In this document: piece by piece, positions 1 through 8,396 of the stretch
Layout: each line of letters begins with the position of its first letter
Numbering within the stretch: position 1 is the first letter of the stretch
NCBI GenBank assembly: GCA_005792355.1
Contig: SXSC01000116.1
Coordinates: 1-34,772, forward strand
DNA length: 34,772 bases
Direction: 5' to 3'
From: Opitutaceae bacterium
Lineage (GTDB): Bacteria > Verrucomicrobiota > Verrucomicrobiia > Opitutales > Opitutaceae
Made by a program: the position numbers and the translations under genes
The notes under the pieces: model-generated
Database searches by the model: none
Seen by the model: the letters and a program-made list of their open reading frames with translations, nothing else
What the model was told of the DNA's origin: nothing

Positions 1-94
1 AAAATGTGGCTCGTAAGAGAGCTGCAACTTCTTCTGCTTTTTGCAAAACGGTTTCGCGATGCTCTTCTTTCGGAATGAAAGGAATGATTACCAA
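1..94 (-). other. ProRS-like coding fragment running off the window edge
   Basis: Reading the minus strand from a possible TTG at 94 to the edge gives an uninterrupted frame, including LVIIPFIPKEEHRETVLQKA followed by EEVAALLR. To my reading this resembles the first strand and helix of the anticodon-binding domain of prolyl-tRNA synthetase, with its VVI(V/I)P strand and AE.VA..LR helix. The frame is the same as that of the metallo-hydrolase upstream and is separated from it by that gene's TGA at 116-118. GC is roughly 41% (39 of 94 bases), clearly below the rest of the window. A ProRS would not begin at this domain, so this may be a gene remnant, foreign DNA, or an assembly join. It could also be the start of an unrelated gene. 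Too short to settle. Confidence 0.3.
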
Positions 95-115
95 ATCCGA
101 CCGCCCCGACCATTT

Positions 116-970
116 TCACACGAAGCTGCAGAACGGATTGTAGCGCACCTCGTGACCTGCCGTCGTCAGGGGACCGTGTCCCGGTGCCATGACGGTGTCT
201 CTGGGGACCGAGCCCAAGACTCGTCGCAAATTTTCGTGAAGTTGGGCGTGGGAATAAAATGCCCCACCAACCGATCCGGCGAACACGAGATCACCCGAGA
301 TCAGCAGAGTTCCGGAGGAACTTTCCCGGGGCACATCCACCAGATAGCAGTTGTGCGAAGCGACGTGCCCCGGAGTCGCCAGTGCCCTGACTCGCAACGA
401 GCCGAACGTTTGGGTCTGCCCCTCTCCCATTCCCACCGTACAAGGCACGCGAATTCCCAGCGGGACAAACGCCGCCGGAACCTGAAATCGCGCGACCACA
501 CCACAGAGTCCACCGGCGTGTTCCTGCTCCACGTGGGTCAGGAAAACGGCGTCGACGTGCTGGACCGCCCCGGGCCAGACCGCCGCCAGCGCATCGCCCC
601 CCGCACCCGTATCGAAAAGGATCGCGCGGGAGGATGCGGCTTCGCCCACCAAATAGGCGTTGGCGACACCAATCCCATGCGGCATGCGCAATGGCCAGAC
701 GCGGAAGGGCAGCGGGCCGATCTCCGGCCGCGGATATTCCCCGACCCCCAGGGCGCAGACCCCAATCTCATTCAAGCCAAGTACGGCCGCGAGTCGGCGG
801 AGTTCCGCGCAGGTGAGATCCCCGCGGTAATCAATCGCGTCGCGCAAGCGCTCCAGCGGTACGTCCGCACGGACCGCCACCGCCTCCGCGTTGAGTCCGG
901 CGCGGTCCATGGCCTTCTCCAGGACATCACCAATCTCGTCCTCCAGCGGCAGTGGCGGTGCGGTATTCAT
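116..970 (-). CDS. HTH / metallo-beta-lactamase-fold hydrolase with altered metal motif
   Basis: A 284-residue protein with two parts. Residues about 15-70 read like a small XRE-type helix-turn-helix (AEAVAVRADVPLERLRDAI, then LRRLAAVLGL). The rest is a metallo-beta-lactamase fold of the glyoxalase II-like kind: FDTGAGGD, the metal loop THVEQEHAGG, TPGHVASHN, ISGDLVF and APGHGP. The family loop is normally HxHxDH. Here it reads HxExEH, so one histidine and the aspartate are both replaced by glutamate while the other ligands (TPGH, SGD, APGH) remain. The substrate cannot be named. The ATG at 970 is preferred over a TTG at 982. The gene is divergent from pyrE across 81 bp, so the two may share a control region. 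Confidence 0.8.
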   Translation of the reverse strand: MNTAPPLPLEDEIGDVLEKAMDRAGLNAEAVAVRADVPLERLRDAIDYRGDLTCAELRRLAAVLGLNEIGVCALGVGEYPRPEIGPLPFRVWPLRMPHGIGVANAYLVGEAASSRAILFDTGAGGDALAAVWPGAVQHVDAVFLTHVEQEHAGGLCGVVARFQVPAAFVPLGIRVPCTVGMGEGQTQTFGSLRVRALATPGHVASHNCYLVDVPRESSSGTLLISGDLVFAGSVGGAFYSHAQLHENLRRVLGSVPRDTVMAPGHGPLTTAGHEVRYNPFCSFV

Positions 971-1051
971 GACAACCACCAATCAGGCACAGCCGGTTGA
1001 AACACGCAAAATTGATTTTGTTTTTTCCGCGGTCTGGCGCATCGTCGGGAG

Positions 1052-1627
1052 ATGGACGCCGCCCAAAAGGAAATCTTGGATATTTTCACGCGCACCCGGG
1101 CCTTGCTCGAAGGGCACTTTGTCCTGCGCTCCGGGCTCCACAGCGGACACTATTTTCAATGCGCGCAGGTATGCCAGCGGATGGATGCGGTGGAGCGCCT
1201 GGCCGAATTGCTGCTCGCCAAGGTGGGTGCCGCGGGCCTGCGTTTCGCAACCGTGCTGGCTCCCGCGATGGGCGGCCTGGTAATCGGCCAGGAAATCGCC
1301 CGGCAGGCTGGCGCACGTTATGTTTTCGCGGAAAAAGAAAACAACGCCCTGGTGCTGCGGCGCGGCTTCACCTTCGCTCCCGGGGAATCCGTCCTGGTCG
1401 TGGAAGACGTTGTCACGCGCGGTGGACGAGTGCTTGAGTCGTTGGAAATTCTGCGCCAGGGGGGGGCCCACGCCGCCGGCATCGCGATGTTGGTCGACCG
1501 CAGTGCGGGGGCGGCGCGCTTTGCGGTTCCAGCGGTGTCGCTGCTCGAACTGAGTTTCCCAACCTACCCTGCCGATGCCGTGCCCGATTGGCTGGCCAGG
1601 ATTCCGGTGCAAAAACCAGGCAGTTAG
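1052..1627 (+). CDS. pyrE: Orotate phosphoribosyltransferase
   Basis: A 191-residue cytosolic enzyme that joins orotate to PRPP to make OMP in de novo pyrimidine synthesis. The PRPP-binding loop is plain (VLVVEDVVTRGGR, about residues 115-127), and the protein ends with the IPVQKPGS tail typical of one PyrE subgroup. The length is usual for the family. GGGAG abuts the ATG directly, too close for an ideal ribosome-binding site. It converges on the htrA gene with only two bases between the stop codons, so there is no room for a terminator between them. PRPP, its co-substrate, is made by prs nearby, though on the opposite strand. Confidence 0.95.
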   Translation: MDAAQKEILDIFTRTRALLEGHFVLRSGLHSGHYFQCAQVCQRMDAVERLAELLLAKVGAAGLRFATVLAPAMGGLVIGQEIARQAGARYVFAEKENNALVLRRGFTFAPGESVLVVEDVVTRGGRVLESLEILRQGGAHAAGIAMLVDRSAGAARFAVPAVSLLELSFPTYPADAVPDWLARIPVQKPGS

Positions 1628-1629
1628 CC

Positions 1630-3072
1630 CTACCGCACCGTGATCACGACGTAGCGAATCGCCCGGCCGTCGAAAATCGCGACCAGATTGCGCCCGGGCT
1701 TGGCTCGCTCACGTGCGACGCGCAGGTCCGGCACCGGTTGGCGGTTCAATTCGAGAATGACCATGTTCGGCGCGAGGCGGTCGCGATGCGGGGAATCCTC
1801 CGCCACCTTGGTAATCAACAGGCCGGTAATCCGCGGGTCGTTCAACCCGATGCGCCGGCGGATCTCGGGGGTCAGCGGCGTGACATCCACTCCGGCAAAG
1901 AGCTCATCGGGATTTTCGACCACCCGGCCCATGGTCACTTCAACCGTCTGCGGCTTGCCATCCCGCATGATTTTCAGCTTCGCCTTCGCCTCAGGGACGA
2001 TTTGCGAGACCAGCAAACGCAGCTCTTCCCAGGTGGCAATCGGATGCTGGTTGATCGCCAGAATGACATCGGTGCGCTTCAAGCCCGCGGTTTCCGCCGG
2101 GCTGTCCGGGTCAATATCGGTGACCACCACGCCCCGCGTTTCTTTGGCGAGCCCGAGTTGCTCGGCGACATCGGCGGTCACCGTGTCGCTGGTGACCCCG
2201 AGATAACCCCGGGCCACGGTCCCCGTTTCCGCGAGGCTGTCCATGATGAAGCGCGCGAGATTCACCGGAATCGCAAAACCGATTCCGATATTGCCGCGCG
2301 ACGGCGACAAGATCGCGCTGTTGATGCCAATCAAACGACCGCGCGCATCAATGAGGGCGCCGCCGGAATTACCCATGTTGATCGCGGCGTCGGTCTGGAT
2401 GAAATCCTCATAGCCCGAGACGTTGTCGAGGAGGCCGAGCTTGCTCCGGCCCTTGGCCGAAACGATTCCCATCGTGACGGTCTGCCCGACGCCCAGCGGG
2501 TTGCCGACCGCAAACACCACGTCGCCCACCCGCAGCTTATCGCTGTCGGCCAGGGTCACCGTGGGCAGGTCGCGGGCCTCGATCTTCAGCACCGCGATGT
2601 CGGTCTTGGGATCGCTGCCCACCACCTTGGCGATGAAGTCCCGGTCGTCGGCGAGCGTGATTTTCAATTCGTCCGCGCCCTCCACCACATGATTGTTGGT
2701 CAGGATGTAACCGTCGGCCGTGACGATCACGCCGGAGCCCAATCCCTCCTGCCTGCTCTCCCGCTCCTGGTCGGGAAGGTTGCCAAAAAACTGGCGGAAG
2801 AACGGGTGCAGCGCGACGCGCTCCTTGATAATCTTGGTTGAATACACCGACACCACCGCCCCCTGCGCTGCTTCCAGCACATCGGCGTAGCTCGTGAGCC
2901 GGCCGGCCCCGGAGCCCTCCCCCACCGGTGAGGCATCCGTCGTCACCGCCGGCTTGCCCGGACGAGGAATGGGTTGCTTGGCATCCCTGGCGTTGGCGGC
3001 CAGGACTGCACCGGCCAGTGCCAGCCCGAGCGCCGCGCGGCAAAATGACTGAGGGAACTTCAGGTTGTTCAT
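1630..3072 (-). CDS. Periplasmic Do/HtrA-family serine protease
   Basis: A 480-residue DegP/DegQ-type protease-chaperone that degrades or refolds damaged envelope proteins. An N-terminal signal peptide (hydrophobic run about 12-26, ending AANA) is followed by a trypsin-like domain with the full triad: His128 in TNNHVVEG, Asp158 in DPKTDIAVLK and Ser236 in MGNSGGAL. Two PDZ domains follow; the first (about 290-375) is clear from GYLGV, SPAETAGLK and GDVIL-like text, the second is more divergent and ends in DGRAIRYVVITVR. The start at 3072 is chosen because the signal peptide begins there; the frame stays open upstream. It is the last gene of the minus-strand block, 95 bp after prs. A role in quality control of BamA/Skp clients fits its neighbours. 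Confidence 0.93.
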   Translation of the reverse strand: MNNLKFPQSFCRAALGLALAGAVLAANARDAKQPIPRPGKPAVTTDASPVGEGSGAGRLTSYADVLEAAQGAVVSVYSTKIIKERVALHPFFRQFFGNLPDQERESRQEGLGSGVIVTADGYILTNNHVVEGADELKITLADDRDFIAKVVGSDPKTDIAVLKIEARDLPTVTLADSDKLRVGDVVFAVGNPLGVGQTVTMGIVSAKGRSKLGLLDNVSGYEDFIQTDAAINMGNSGGALIDARGRLIGINSAILSPSRGNIGIGFAIPVNLARFIMDSLAETGTVARGYLGVTSDTVTADVAEQLGLAKETRGVVVTDIDPDSPAETAGLKRTDVILAINQHPIATWEELRLLVSQIVPEAKAKLKIMRDGKPQTVEVTMGRVVENPDELFAGVDVTPLTPEIRRRIGLNDPRITGLLITKVAEDSPHRDRLAPNMVILELNRQPVPDLRVARERAKPGRNLVAIFDGRAIRYVVITVR

Positions 3073-3167
3073 GGAATCGTCTGTTCCACCCGGCGACTTC
3101 GTCCGGGCGTTTCTGCGGCGCAAGCCTGGCGTTTCGTTGTCATCCGGCGCGGCCGGGGAATGCGCGG

Positions 3168-4115
3168 TCAGAATCCCTTTACGCGAAACAAGCCGGTGAC
3201 GCTTTCGTTGCTATTGATGCGCTGGATGGCCTTGCCCAGGAGCGACGCGATGCTCAGGACCGTGACCGGAATCCCGTGCGTGTTGATGGGCGTGGAGTTG
3301 GTCGTGATCAACTCATCGATGACACCAGTTTTCAGACGGTCCACCGCGATTTCGTTGAGAATGCAATGACTGACCGCGGCCCGGATGTTGCGCGCCCCGT
3401 GCGCCCGCAGAATCTTCGCCGCCGAGCAAATCGTACCGGCCGTCTCCGTGATATCGTCGACGATCAGCACGTCGCAACCGTCGACGTCGCCCACCAGCGT
3501 AATCGCTTCGACATTGGTGGCGCTCTTGCGCTTTTTTGCGACCACCGCGAGGCCGGCCCCCAGCACATCGGCATACGCGGCGGCCATTTTCATGCCACCG
3601 ACATCGGGCGAACAGACGACGAATTTTCCCGGTTTGGCCTTGGCGAGATATTCAAAGAAGACCGGCGACGCGTAGAGGTGATCGACCGGGATGTCGAAGA
3701 AGCCCTGGATCTGCTGGCTGTGCAGATCCATCGTGAGGATGCGGGTCGCCCCTGCGGCGACGAGCAGGTTGGCGACGAGTTTCGCGGTGATCGGCACGCG
3801 GGGCTGGTCCTTGCGGTCCTGTCGGGCGTAGCCATAAAACGGCAGCACCGCCGTAATCCGCTGCGCGGAAGCCCGGCGGGCCGCGTCGATCATGATGAGC
3901 AACTCGACCAAGTTGTGATTGGTCGGCGGGCAGGTTGACTGGATGATGAAAACATCGTGACCGCGAATGTTCTCATTGATCTTCACGAACGTCTCGCCAT
4001 CGGGAAAACTTGTCACGGTTGCCTCGCCGAGGGGCTCACCGATCGAACGGCACATTTCCTCGGCGAGAGGACGATTGGAGTTTCCCGTAAAAATCTTGAG
4101 GCGCGAATCACTCAT
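3168..4115 (-). CDS. prs: Ribose-phosphate pyrophosphokinase (PRPP synthetase)
   Basis: A 315-residue cytosolic enzyme that makes PRPP from ribose 5-phosphate and ATP, feeding nucleotide, histidine and tryptophan synthesis. Visible family signatures are FPDGETFVKI near residue 37, the metal-binding stretch DLHSQQIQGFFDIPVDHLYA near 130-150, the KKRKS flexible catalytic segment near 195, and the PRPP loop LIVDDITETAGT near 218-229. Length is standard class I. Its ATG overlaps the lpxD stop as ATGA, so translation of the two is probably coupled. No Shine-Dalgarno is visible, which fits re-initiation after lpxD. Confidence 0.96.
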   Translation of the reverse strand: MSDSRLKIFTGNSNRPLAEEMCRSIGEPLGEATVTSFPDGETFVKINENIRGHDVFIIQSTCPPTNHNLVELLIMIDAARRASAQRITAVLPFYGYARQDRKDQPRVPITAKLVANLLVAAGATRILTMDLHSQQIQGFFDIPVDHLYASPVFFEYLAKAKPGKFVVCSPDVGGMKMAAAYADVLGAGLAVVAKKRKSATNVEAITLVGDVDGCDVLIVDDITETAGTICSAAKILRAHGARNIRAAVSHCILNEIAVDRLKTGVIDELITTNSTPINTHGIPVTVLSIASLLGKAIQRINSNESVTGLFRVKGF

Positions 4116-5194
4116 GGAGCCGGCATCTTGGGCCCGGGCTGGCCGGGCGAAAGCCTTTTTTCGTCACGAAGCTGAACTTCCAGTGAATCCACCCGGCGGA
4201 AAAGATCGGGGAGTCGCTGCCGCAGCACCGCAATCCGGCGTTCGAGCAGGTACGGGATTGCCGGACTCCCATTCACGAAGCCACCGGCCGGGACGTCGGC
4301 GGTGACGGCGGCCCCCCCGCCCACTTTCGAGCCTTTTCCCAATTTGATGTGTCCGGCGAGGCCCGCCTTCCCGCCAAGCACAACGTAGTCGCCCAGCACG
4401 GTGCTGCCGGAAATTCCGACTTGGGCGCAGAGGATGCAGTGCCGGCCGACGCGCACATTGTGTCCGATCTGCACCAGGTTATCGATCTTGGTCCCCTCGC
4501 CGACGACCGTGCAGCCAAACCGGGCCCGATCGAGCGTGGTGTTCGCGCCAATTTCCACATCGTCGCCCAAAAGCACCAGACCAATCTGTGGCACCTTTTC
4601 ATGGCGACCCTGCACCAGTTCATAACCAAAACCATCGGAGCCGATTACCACGCCCGGATGCAAACGCACCCGTCGCCCAAGTTTACACTCCGCCATGACA
4701 ATCGCGCCGGGCATCAACCAGGAATCTTCGCCAATCACGGCATGGCGACCGACAAAAACGTGCGTTTGCAGATGGACTCGCTCCCCAATCTCAGCGCCGG
4801 CTTCGACGACGCAGAGCGGTCCCACGGTTGCGGTCCGCGCGATCCGCACTCCGTCCCCAATCACCGCACTCGCATGAATTCCGGGCGCGGGCGTGGGCCA
4901 GAGTCGCTGCTCCAGCCGGGCGCACACCCGGGCCAGTGCAACCGAGGGATTGTCGACCAGCAGGTAGAGTTGCCCGGGATCCGGCTCGCCCGCAAAGTCC
5001 GCGGGCAGGAGAACAATCGAGGCCCGCGAAAGCGCGACTTCCGCCTTGTATTTGGCGTTACCCAGGAACGAAAGGTCTCCGGGCGCCGCGTCGGTGAGGG
5101 CCGCGATTCCGCGAATCGTTTCGGAAGTGCCGCCGCGTTGGGCCCGGGCGGCGGTGATGGCGGTGATCTCCGCCGCGCTGAACGATACCTGCAT
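4112..5194 (-). CDS. lpxD: UDP-3-O-acylglucosamine N-acyltransferase
   Basis: A 360-residue enzyme for the third step of lipid A synthesis, adding the N-linked acyl chain to UDP-3-O-acylglucosamine. The N-terminal substrate-binding domain (about 1-105) is followed by a left-handed beta-helix of hexapeptide repeats (about 105-320: IGDGVRIA, VGPLCVVEAGAEIGERV and so on). The catalytic region is visible as VQIGHNVRVGRHC. A C-terminal helical tail (RRIAVLRQRLPDLFRRVDSL) is usual in LpxD. The start MQVSFSAAEI matches the family N-terminus; the open frame continues upstream through the terminator and is not credible there. The order bamA-skp-lpxD is the classical Gram-negative envelope order. No obvious promoter is seen in the 78 bp between its start and the terminator. 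Confidence 0.95.
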   Translation of the reverse strand: MQVSFSAAEITAITAARAQRGGTSETIRGIAALTDAAPGDLSFLGNAKYKAEVALSRASIVLLPADFAGEPDPGQLYLLVDNPSVALARVCARLEQRLWPTPAPGIHASAVIGDGVRIARTATVGPLCVVEAGAEIGERVHLQTHVFVGRHAVIGEDSWLMPGAIVMAECKLGRRVRLHPGVVIGSDGFGYELVQGRHEKVPQIGLVLLGDDVEIGANTTLDRARFGCTVVGEGTKIDNLVQIGHNVRVGRHCILCAQVGISGSTVLGDYVVLGGKAGLAGHIKLGKGSKVGGGAAVTADVPAGGFVNGSPAIPYLLERRIAVLRQRLPDLFRRVDSLEVQLRDEKRLSPGQPGPKMPAP

Positions 5195-5272
5195 AAATGG
5201 GGAGCGTGGTGGTTTCGTGGCCGGCTGCAATTCAGCAAACTCGCCAGGTCTCGGCGCCGGCCGGGCCCGGCC

Positions 5273-5303
5273 AAAAAAAACCCCGCTCAGCTGAGCGGGG
5301 TTT
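5273..5303 (-). terminator. Rho-independent terminator between skp and lpxD
   Basis: A perfect 20-bp palindrome (CCCCGCTCAG/CTGAGCGGGG, 5281-5300) forms a stem that is followed on the minus strand by eight T residues. It lies 24 bp after the skp stop and 78 bp before lpxD, so it would end or attenuate transcription inside the bamA-skp-lpxD cluster. The plus strand has only three T residues after the stem. Confidence 0.88.
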
Positions 5304-5326
5304 CGAACCAAGGGAAAGGATCGCGA

Positions 5327-5983
5327 TTATTTCTTCGGCGCCAGACCGGGCACGGTCACCGAGGCCGCTCCAGCGGGGGCAGCCGCGGGTGCGGCGACCG
5401 AGCCAGCCGGGCGGTCCTTGTTGATTTCCTTGAGGACCTCCTCGGTGATGTCGTAACCGGGATCCGCATAAATCAGGTTGGAGATACCGATCCCGGTGGG
5501 GCCGGCCTTGTCGAACACGATCGTGGCGCCCTTCCGTTTCGAGACGTCGGTCGCAATCTTGCTGATTTCCTCGAGCATCAGGCTCCGGAAGGTGTTCAAC
5601 CGCTGGCTGAGCGAATTGCGGGTATTCTGGATAAAGGTCTGGACCTCACGCTGCTTGTTTTGAATGGATTCCAGCTTCTTTTGCGCCTCATTCTGCGCCT
5701 TTGACTTGGCCTCGGTCGAAAGCGCCGGGCTGTTGGACTGCTCGTTGAGGGTCTTGTACTCCTCGACCATGACGTTGCCCTCCTTGTTCATCTTCTCGAC
5801 CTCCTCCTGGGCCTTTTGGTCGTCGGCCTGAATCTTGGCGTTTTGCTCTACGGTCTTGTAGTGTGTGTCGTAGAGCTTCGCCATATCGACGACAGCGATC
5901 TTGATGGCCGGCTGAGCCTGGCTGGCGAGCGTGGCGGCGCCAAAGGCCGCGAGCACGACAAGGGATTGGATGGATTTTTTCAT
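5327..5983 (-). CDS. OmpH/Skp-family periplasmic chaperone
   Basis: A 218-residue OmpH-family protein. The signal peptide (MKKSIQSLVVLAAFGAATLA, cleavage after SQA) is followed by a short beta strand (IKIAVVDMAKLYD), a long charged coiled-coil (about residues 50-150, rich in K, E and Q) and a return strand GATIVFDKAG. This is the tentacle design of Skp, which holds unfolded outer-membrane proteins in the periplasm and hands them to BamA. The C-terminus is an Ala/Pro-rich tail of about 30 residues not found in E. coli Skp. The gene sits 39 bp after bamA and is followed by a strong terminator. Confidence 0.92.
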   Translation of the reverse strand: MKKSIQSLVVLAAFGAATLASQAQPAIKIAVVDMAKLYDTHYKTVEQNAKIQADDQKAQEEVEKMNKEGNVMVEEYKTLNEQSNSPALSTEAKSKAQNEAQKKLESIQNKQREVQTFIQNTRNSLSQRLNTFRSLMLEEISKIATDVSKRKGATIVFDKAGPTGIGISNLIYADPGYDITEEVLKEINKDRPAGSVAAPAAAPAGAASVTVPGLAPKK

Positions 5984-6022
5984 GAGTGGTGGTTTGAAAA
6001 CGAAGGGTGGAACAGAACAGAA

Positions 6023-8392
6023 TTAGAAGCGGGTGCCAAAGGAAAAATTGAATTGGTTGCCCTTCTTGCTCAAGGGATCGCCGGTGATCGGAATGCCGAA
6101 ATCCAGGCTCAACGGCGCCCCGGCGACAAACAGCCGCAGGCCGAAGCCAAAGTTGTCGCTGTAGGTCGCCGGATTGAAATCATACGCCCGGCGGTTCACA
6201 AATCCGGCGTCGTAAAAGATGGCGAATCGAATCGGGCTCACAATATCGAGCGAATATTCCGCACTGAAAAATCCGTAGGTCTTGCCGCCGATCGGTTCGT
6301 TGAATTGATCCCGCGGACTGACTTCGCGGAACTCAAAACCGCGGAGGGTCGTGGGACCGCCCAGGTACCATTTGTTGTAATACGGCACATCATTCGCGTC
6401 GCCAAAGTTTTGGATCACACCACCGCGGGCGATCAGGCTCAGCACCTGCGTTTGGAACTCAAACACCGGGAAGAACTGCGAGCCGCGGAATTCGAGACTG
6501 TAGTTGTTGTTGATCTTGCTGCCACCCAGCGGACCGCCGGCGAACCGGGTGTTGATTTCGACGCGATTGCCGGAGGTCGTGTTGATGATCTTGTCGCGCG
6601 TGTCACGCTCGAGCTGGAAACCGATGCTGGACGACGCATTGGCGCCCGCCAGCGCCTGAATGACGGAGGAGGCGCTCGGCGAGATGTCCTTGATATCGAA
6701 GATTTCGTAGGTGTACGAGAGCCGGCCGTTCCAGAGCTCGAACAGGTGCTTGCGGAGGTAGACCTCGAAGCCGGTCTGAATCTGGCTGTAAAACGTGCTG
6801 TTGTACTCGGAACTGGTGCGAAACACGCTGAAACCCAGGCCGAGCTGCCGCTGGAACAGCCACGGCTCCTCGAAGGAAAGCACCACTTCGCTTGAAAGTG
6901 AACCGAGTTGCATCCGCAGGCGGAACTTCTGGCCGTCGCCCTGGAAGAACGACCGCCGGTTGAACATGTCGAAATTCGATTGCGAGACCTCCGCAAAGAG
7001 CGTGGCCCGCTCCAGCGACGAGAAGCCGGCGCCGAAGGTCAGGTTGCCCGTCCGCCCCTCGTGCAGCGCGATGCGCATGTTGCGTCGCCCGGGAATGTTC
7101 GTCTCCTGGTGATTCACGTTCACGCTCTCGAAAAACCGGGTGTTTTCGAGGCGCAGCTGGCTGATTTTCATGAGCACCGTGCTGAAGACATCGCCGGGGC
7201 CCAGCACCAGCTCCCGCAGAATCACCGTACTCTTGGTCTTCGTGTTGCCTTCGATCACGATCGACTCGACATTGAACTTCTCGCCCTCGCCGATCACGTA
7301 TTCGACGTCGATCGCCCCGCTGCCAACGTTGGGCTTGCGGTTAAGGCGAACCCGCGTGTCCAGATAGCCGTCCTTGCCGTAAAAGTCGTTCAGCCGCTCC
7401 ACATCCTTGTCGAGCTTCGAGGGGATGAACACGACCCCGGTTTTTTGCCGGACCACGCGTCGCAGCAGCTTCGCATCGAACAGCTTGTTCCCCGAAAAGG
7501 CAATTTCTCCGACGCGGTACTGGCGGCCTTCCGTGATGTTGATGACCAGGACCAGGCGATCCGGCGTGGGATAATTGAACAATACCTTGTCCTGTGGAAT
7601 TTCCACATCGAGGTAGCCCAGTTCGCGATAGGCATCCCGGAGCTTGTCGAGGTCGTCTTCAAACTGATCGTCTTTGAAGCGGCCGGAGCCCGTCAACCAG
7701 GAGAACATCCACCACTTCTTGGTCTCGATCACCCCGCGAAGTTTGCGCGCCGTGGCGTTCTTGTTTCCCACAAATTTGATGTCCGAGATCTTCACCTTCG
7801 CGCCCTCGCGAATCTTGAAAATGACCGTCCCAAACCCGCCCACGCGGTCGCGGTCGATGCTGTAATTGACCGACACCTGGTTGTAGCCCGCCTTCTGGTA
7901 AAACTCGCGGAGCTTCTCCGCGTCTTCCTTGATCTGACGCTCGTCGAGCGCCTGATTGGGTTTCACCTTCGCCTCTTTCTCCAGCCGGTTGCTCTTCATC
8001 TTCACGTTGCCTTCGAACCGCACGGCCAGCACCCGGAACTTGGGCGTCACCTCGACCACGAGATTGAAGGTGGTGGCGTCCACCGCCTCGTGCTTGACCT
8101 CGATAAACTCAAACAACCCCGTGCGGTAAAGCGAACGGATGTCGCGATCGAGAATGACCTCGTCGAACTCGCCGCCTTCGCGAATCTGCATGTTGGCCCG
8201 CACCACCTGGTCATTTACGTTGGCGGTGCCGACAAACTTGATCGTGACCGTGCCCACCTTATACGTCTGGGCCGGTGCCCGCGCCTGGGCTTGCTGGGCA
8301 GCCTGCTGGGCCGGCGACTGGGCGGCCGCAGTGGAGACCCCACCCGGAGAGCATCCGATCAACGCGATAAAAAGAGAGGCGACCCCTCGCAT
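6023..8392 (-). CDS. bamA: Outer-membrane protein assembly factor BamA
   Basis: A 789-residue protein with a signal peptide, about five POTRA repeats (residues about 45-420, with repeated EGN or GNK.LDA-type text) and a C-terminal 16-strand barrel ending in Phe (FSFGTRF). The conserved barrel loop motif is present as LRGFEFREV, for the family (V/I)RGF. It inserts beta-barrel proteins into the outer membrane. The ATG at 8392 begins four bases after the dnaB stop. A TTG at 8416 would overlap dnaB and is less likely. Oddly the signal region contains LIGC, which resembles a lipobox, but an AAA-Q signal peptidase I site follows about ten residues later and BamA is not normally a lipoprotein. Confidence 0.95.
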   Translation of the reverse strand: MRGVASLFIALIGCSPGGVSTAAAQSPAQQAAQQAQARAPAQTYKVGTVTIKFVGTANVNDQVVRANMQIREGGEFDEVILDRDIRSLYRTGLFEFIEVKHEAVDATTFNLVVEVTPKFRVLAVRFEGNVKMKSNRLEKEAKVKPNQALDERQIKEDAEKLREFYQKAGYNQVSVNYSIDRDRVGGFGTVIFKIREGAKVKISDIKFVGNKNATARKLRGVIETKKWWMFSWLTGSGRFKDDQFEDDLDKLRDAYRELGYLDVEIPQDKVLFNYPTPDRLVLVINITEGRQYRVGEIAFSGNKLFDAKLLRRVVRQKTGVVFIPSKLDKDVERLNDFYGKDGYLDTRVRLNRKPNVGSGAIDVEYVIGEGEKFNVESIVIEGNTKTKSTVILRELVLGPGDVFSTVLMKISQLRLENTRFFESVNVNHQETNIPGRRNMRIALHEGRTGNLTFGAGFSSLERATLFAEVSQSNFDMFNRRSFFQGDGQKFRLRMQLGSLSSEVVLSFEEPWLFQRQLGLGFSVFRTSSEYNSTFYSQIQTGFEVYLRKHLFELWNGRLSYTYEIFDIKDISPSASSVIQALAGANASSSIGFQLERDTRDKIINTTSGNRVEINTRFAGGPLGGSKINNNYSLEFRGSQFFPVFEFQTQVLSLIARGGVIQNFGDANDVPYYNKWYLGGPTTLRGFEFREVSPRDQFNEPIGGKTYGFFSAEYSLDIVSPIRFAIFYDAGFVNRRAYDFNPATYSDNFGFGLRLFVAGAPLSLDFGIPITGDPLSKKGNQFNFSFGTRF

Positions 8393-8396
8393 GGGG

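Noticed and set aside
1588..2841. A 417-codon plus-strand frame opposite the htrA gene
   Set aside because: Antisense to a protease with complete catalytic triad; no recognisable domain.
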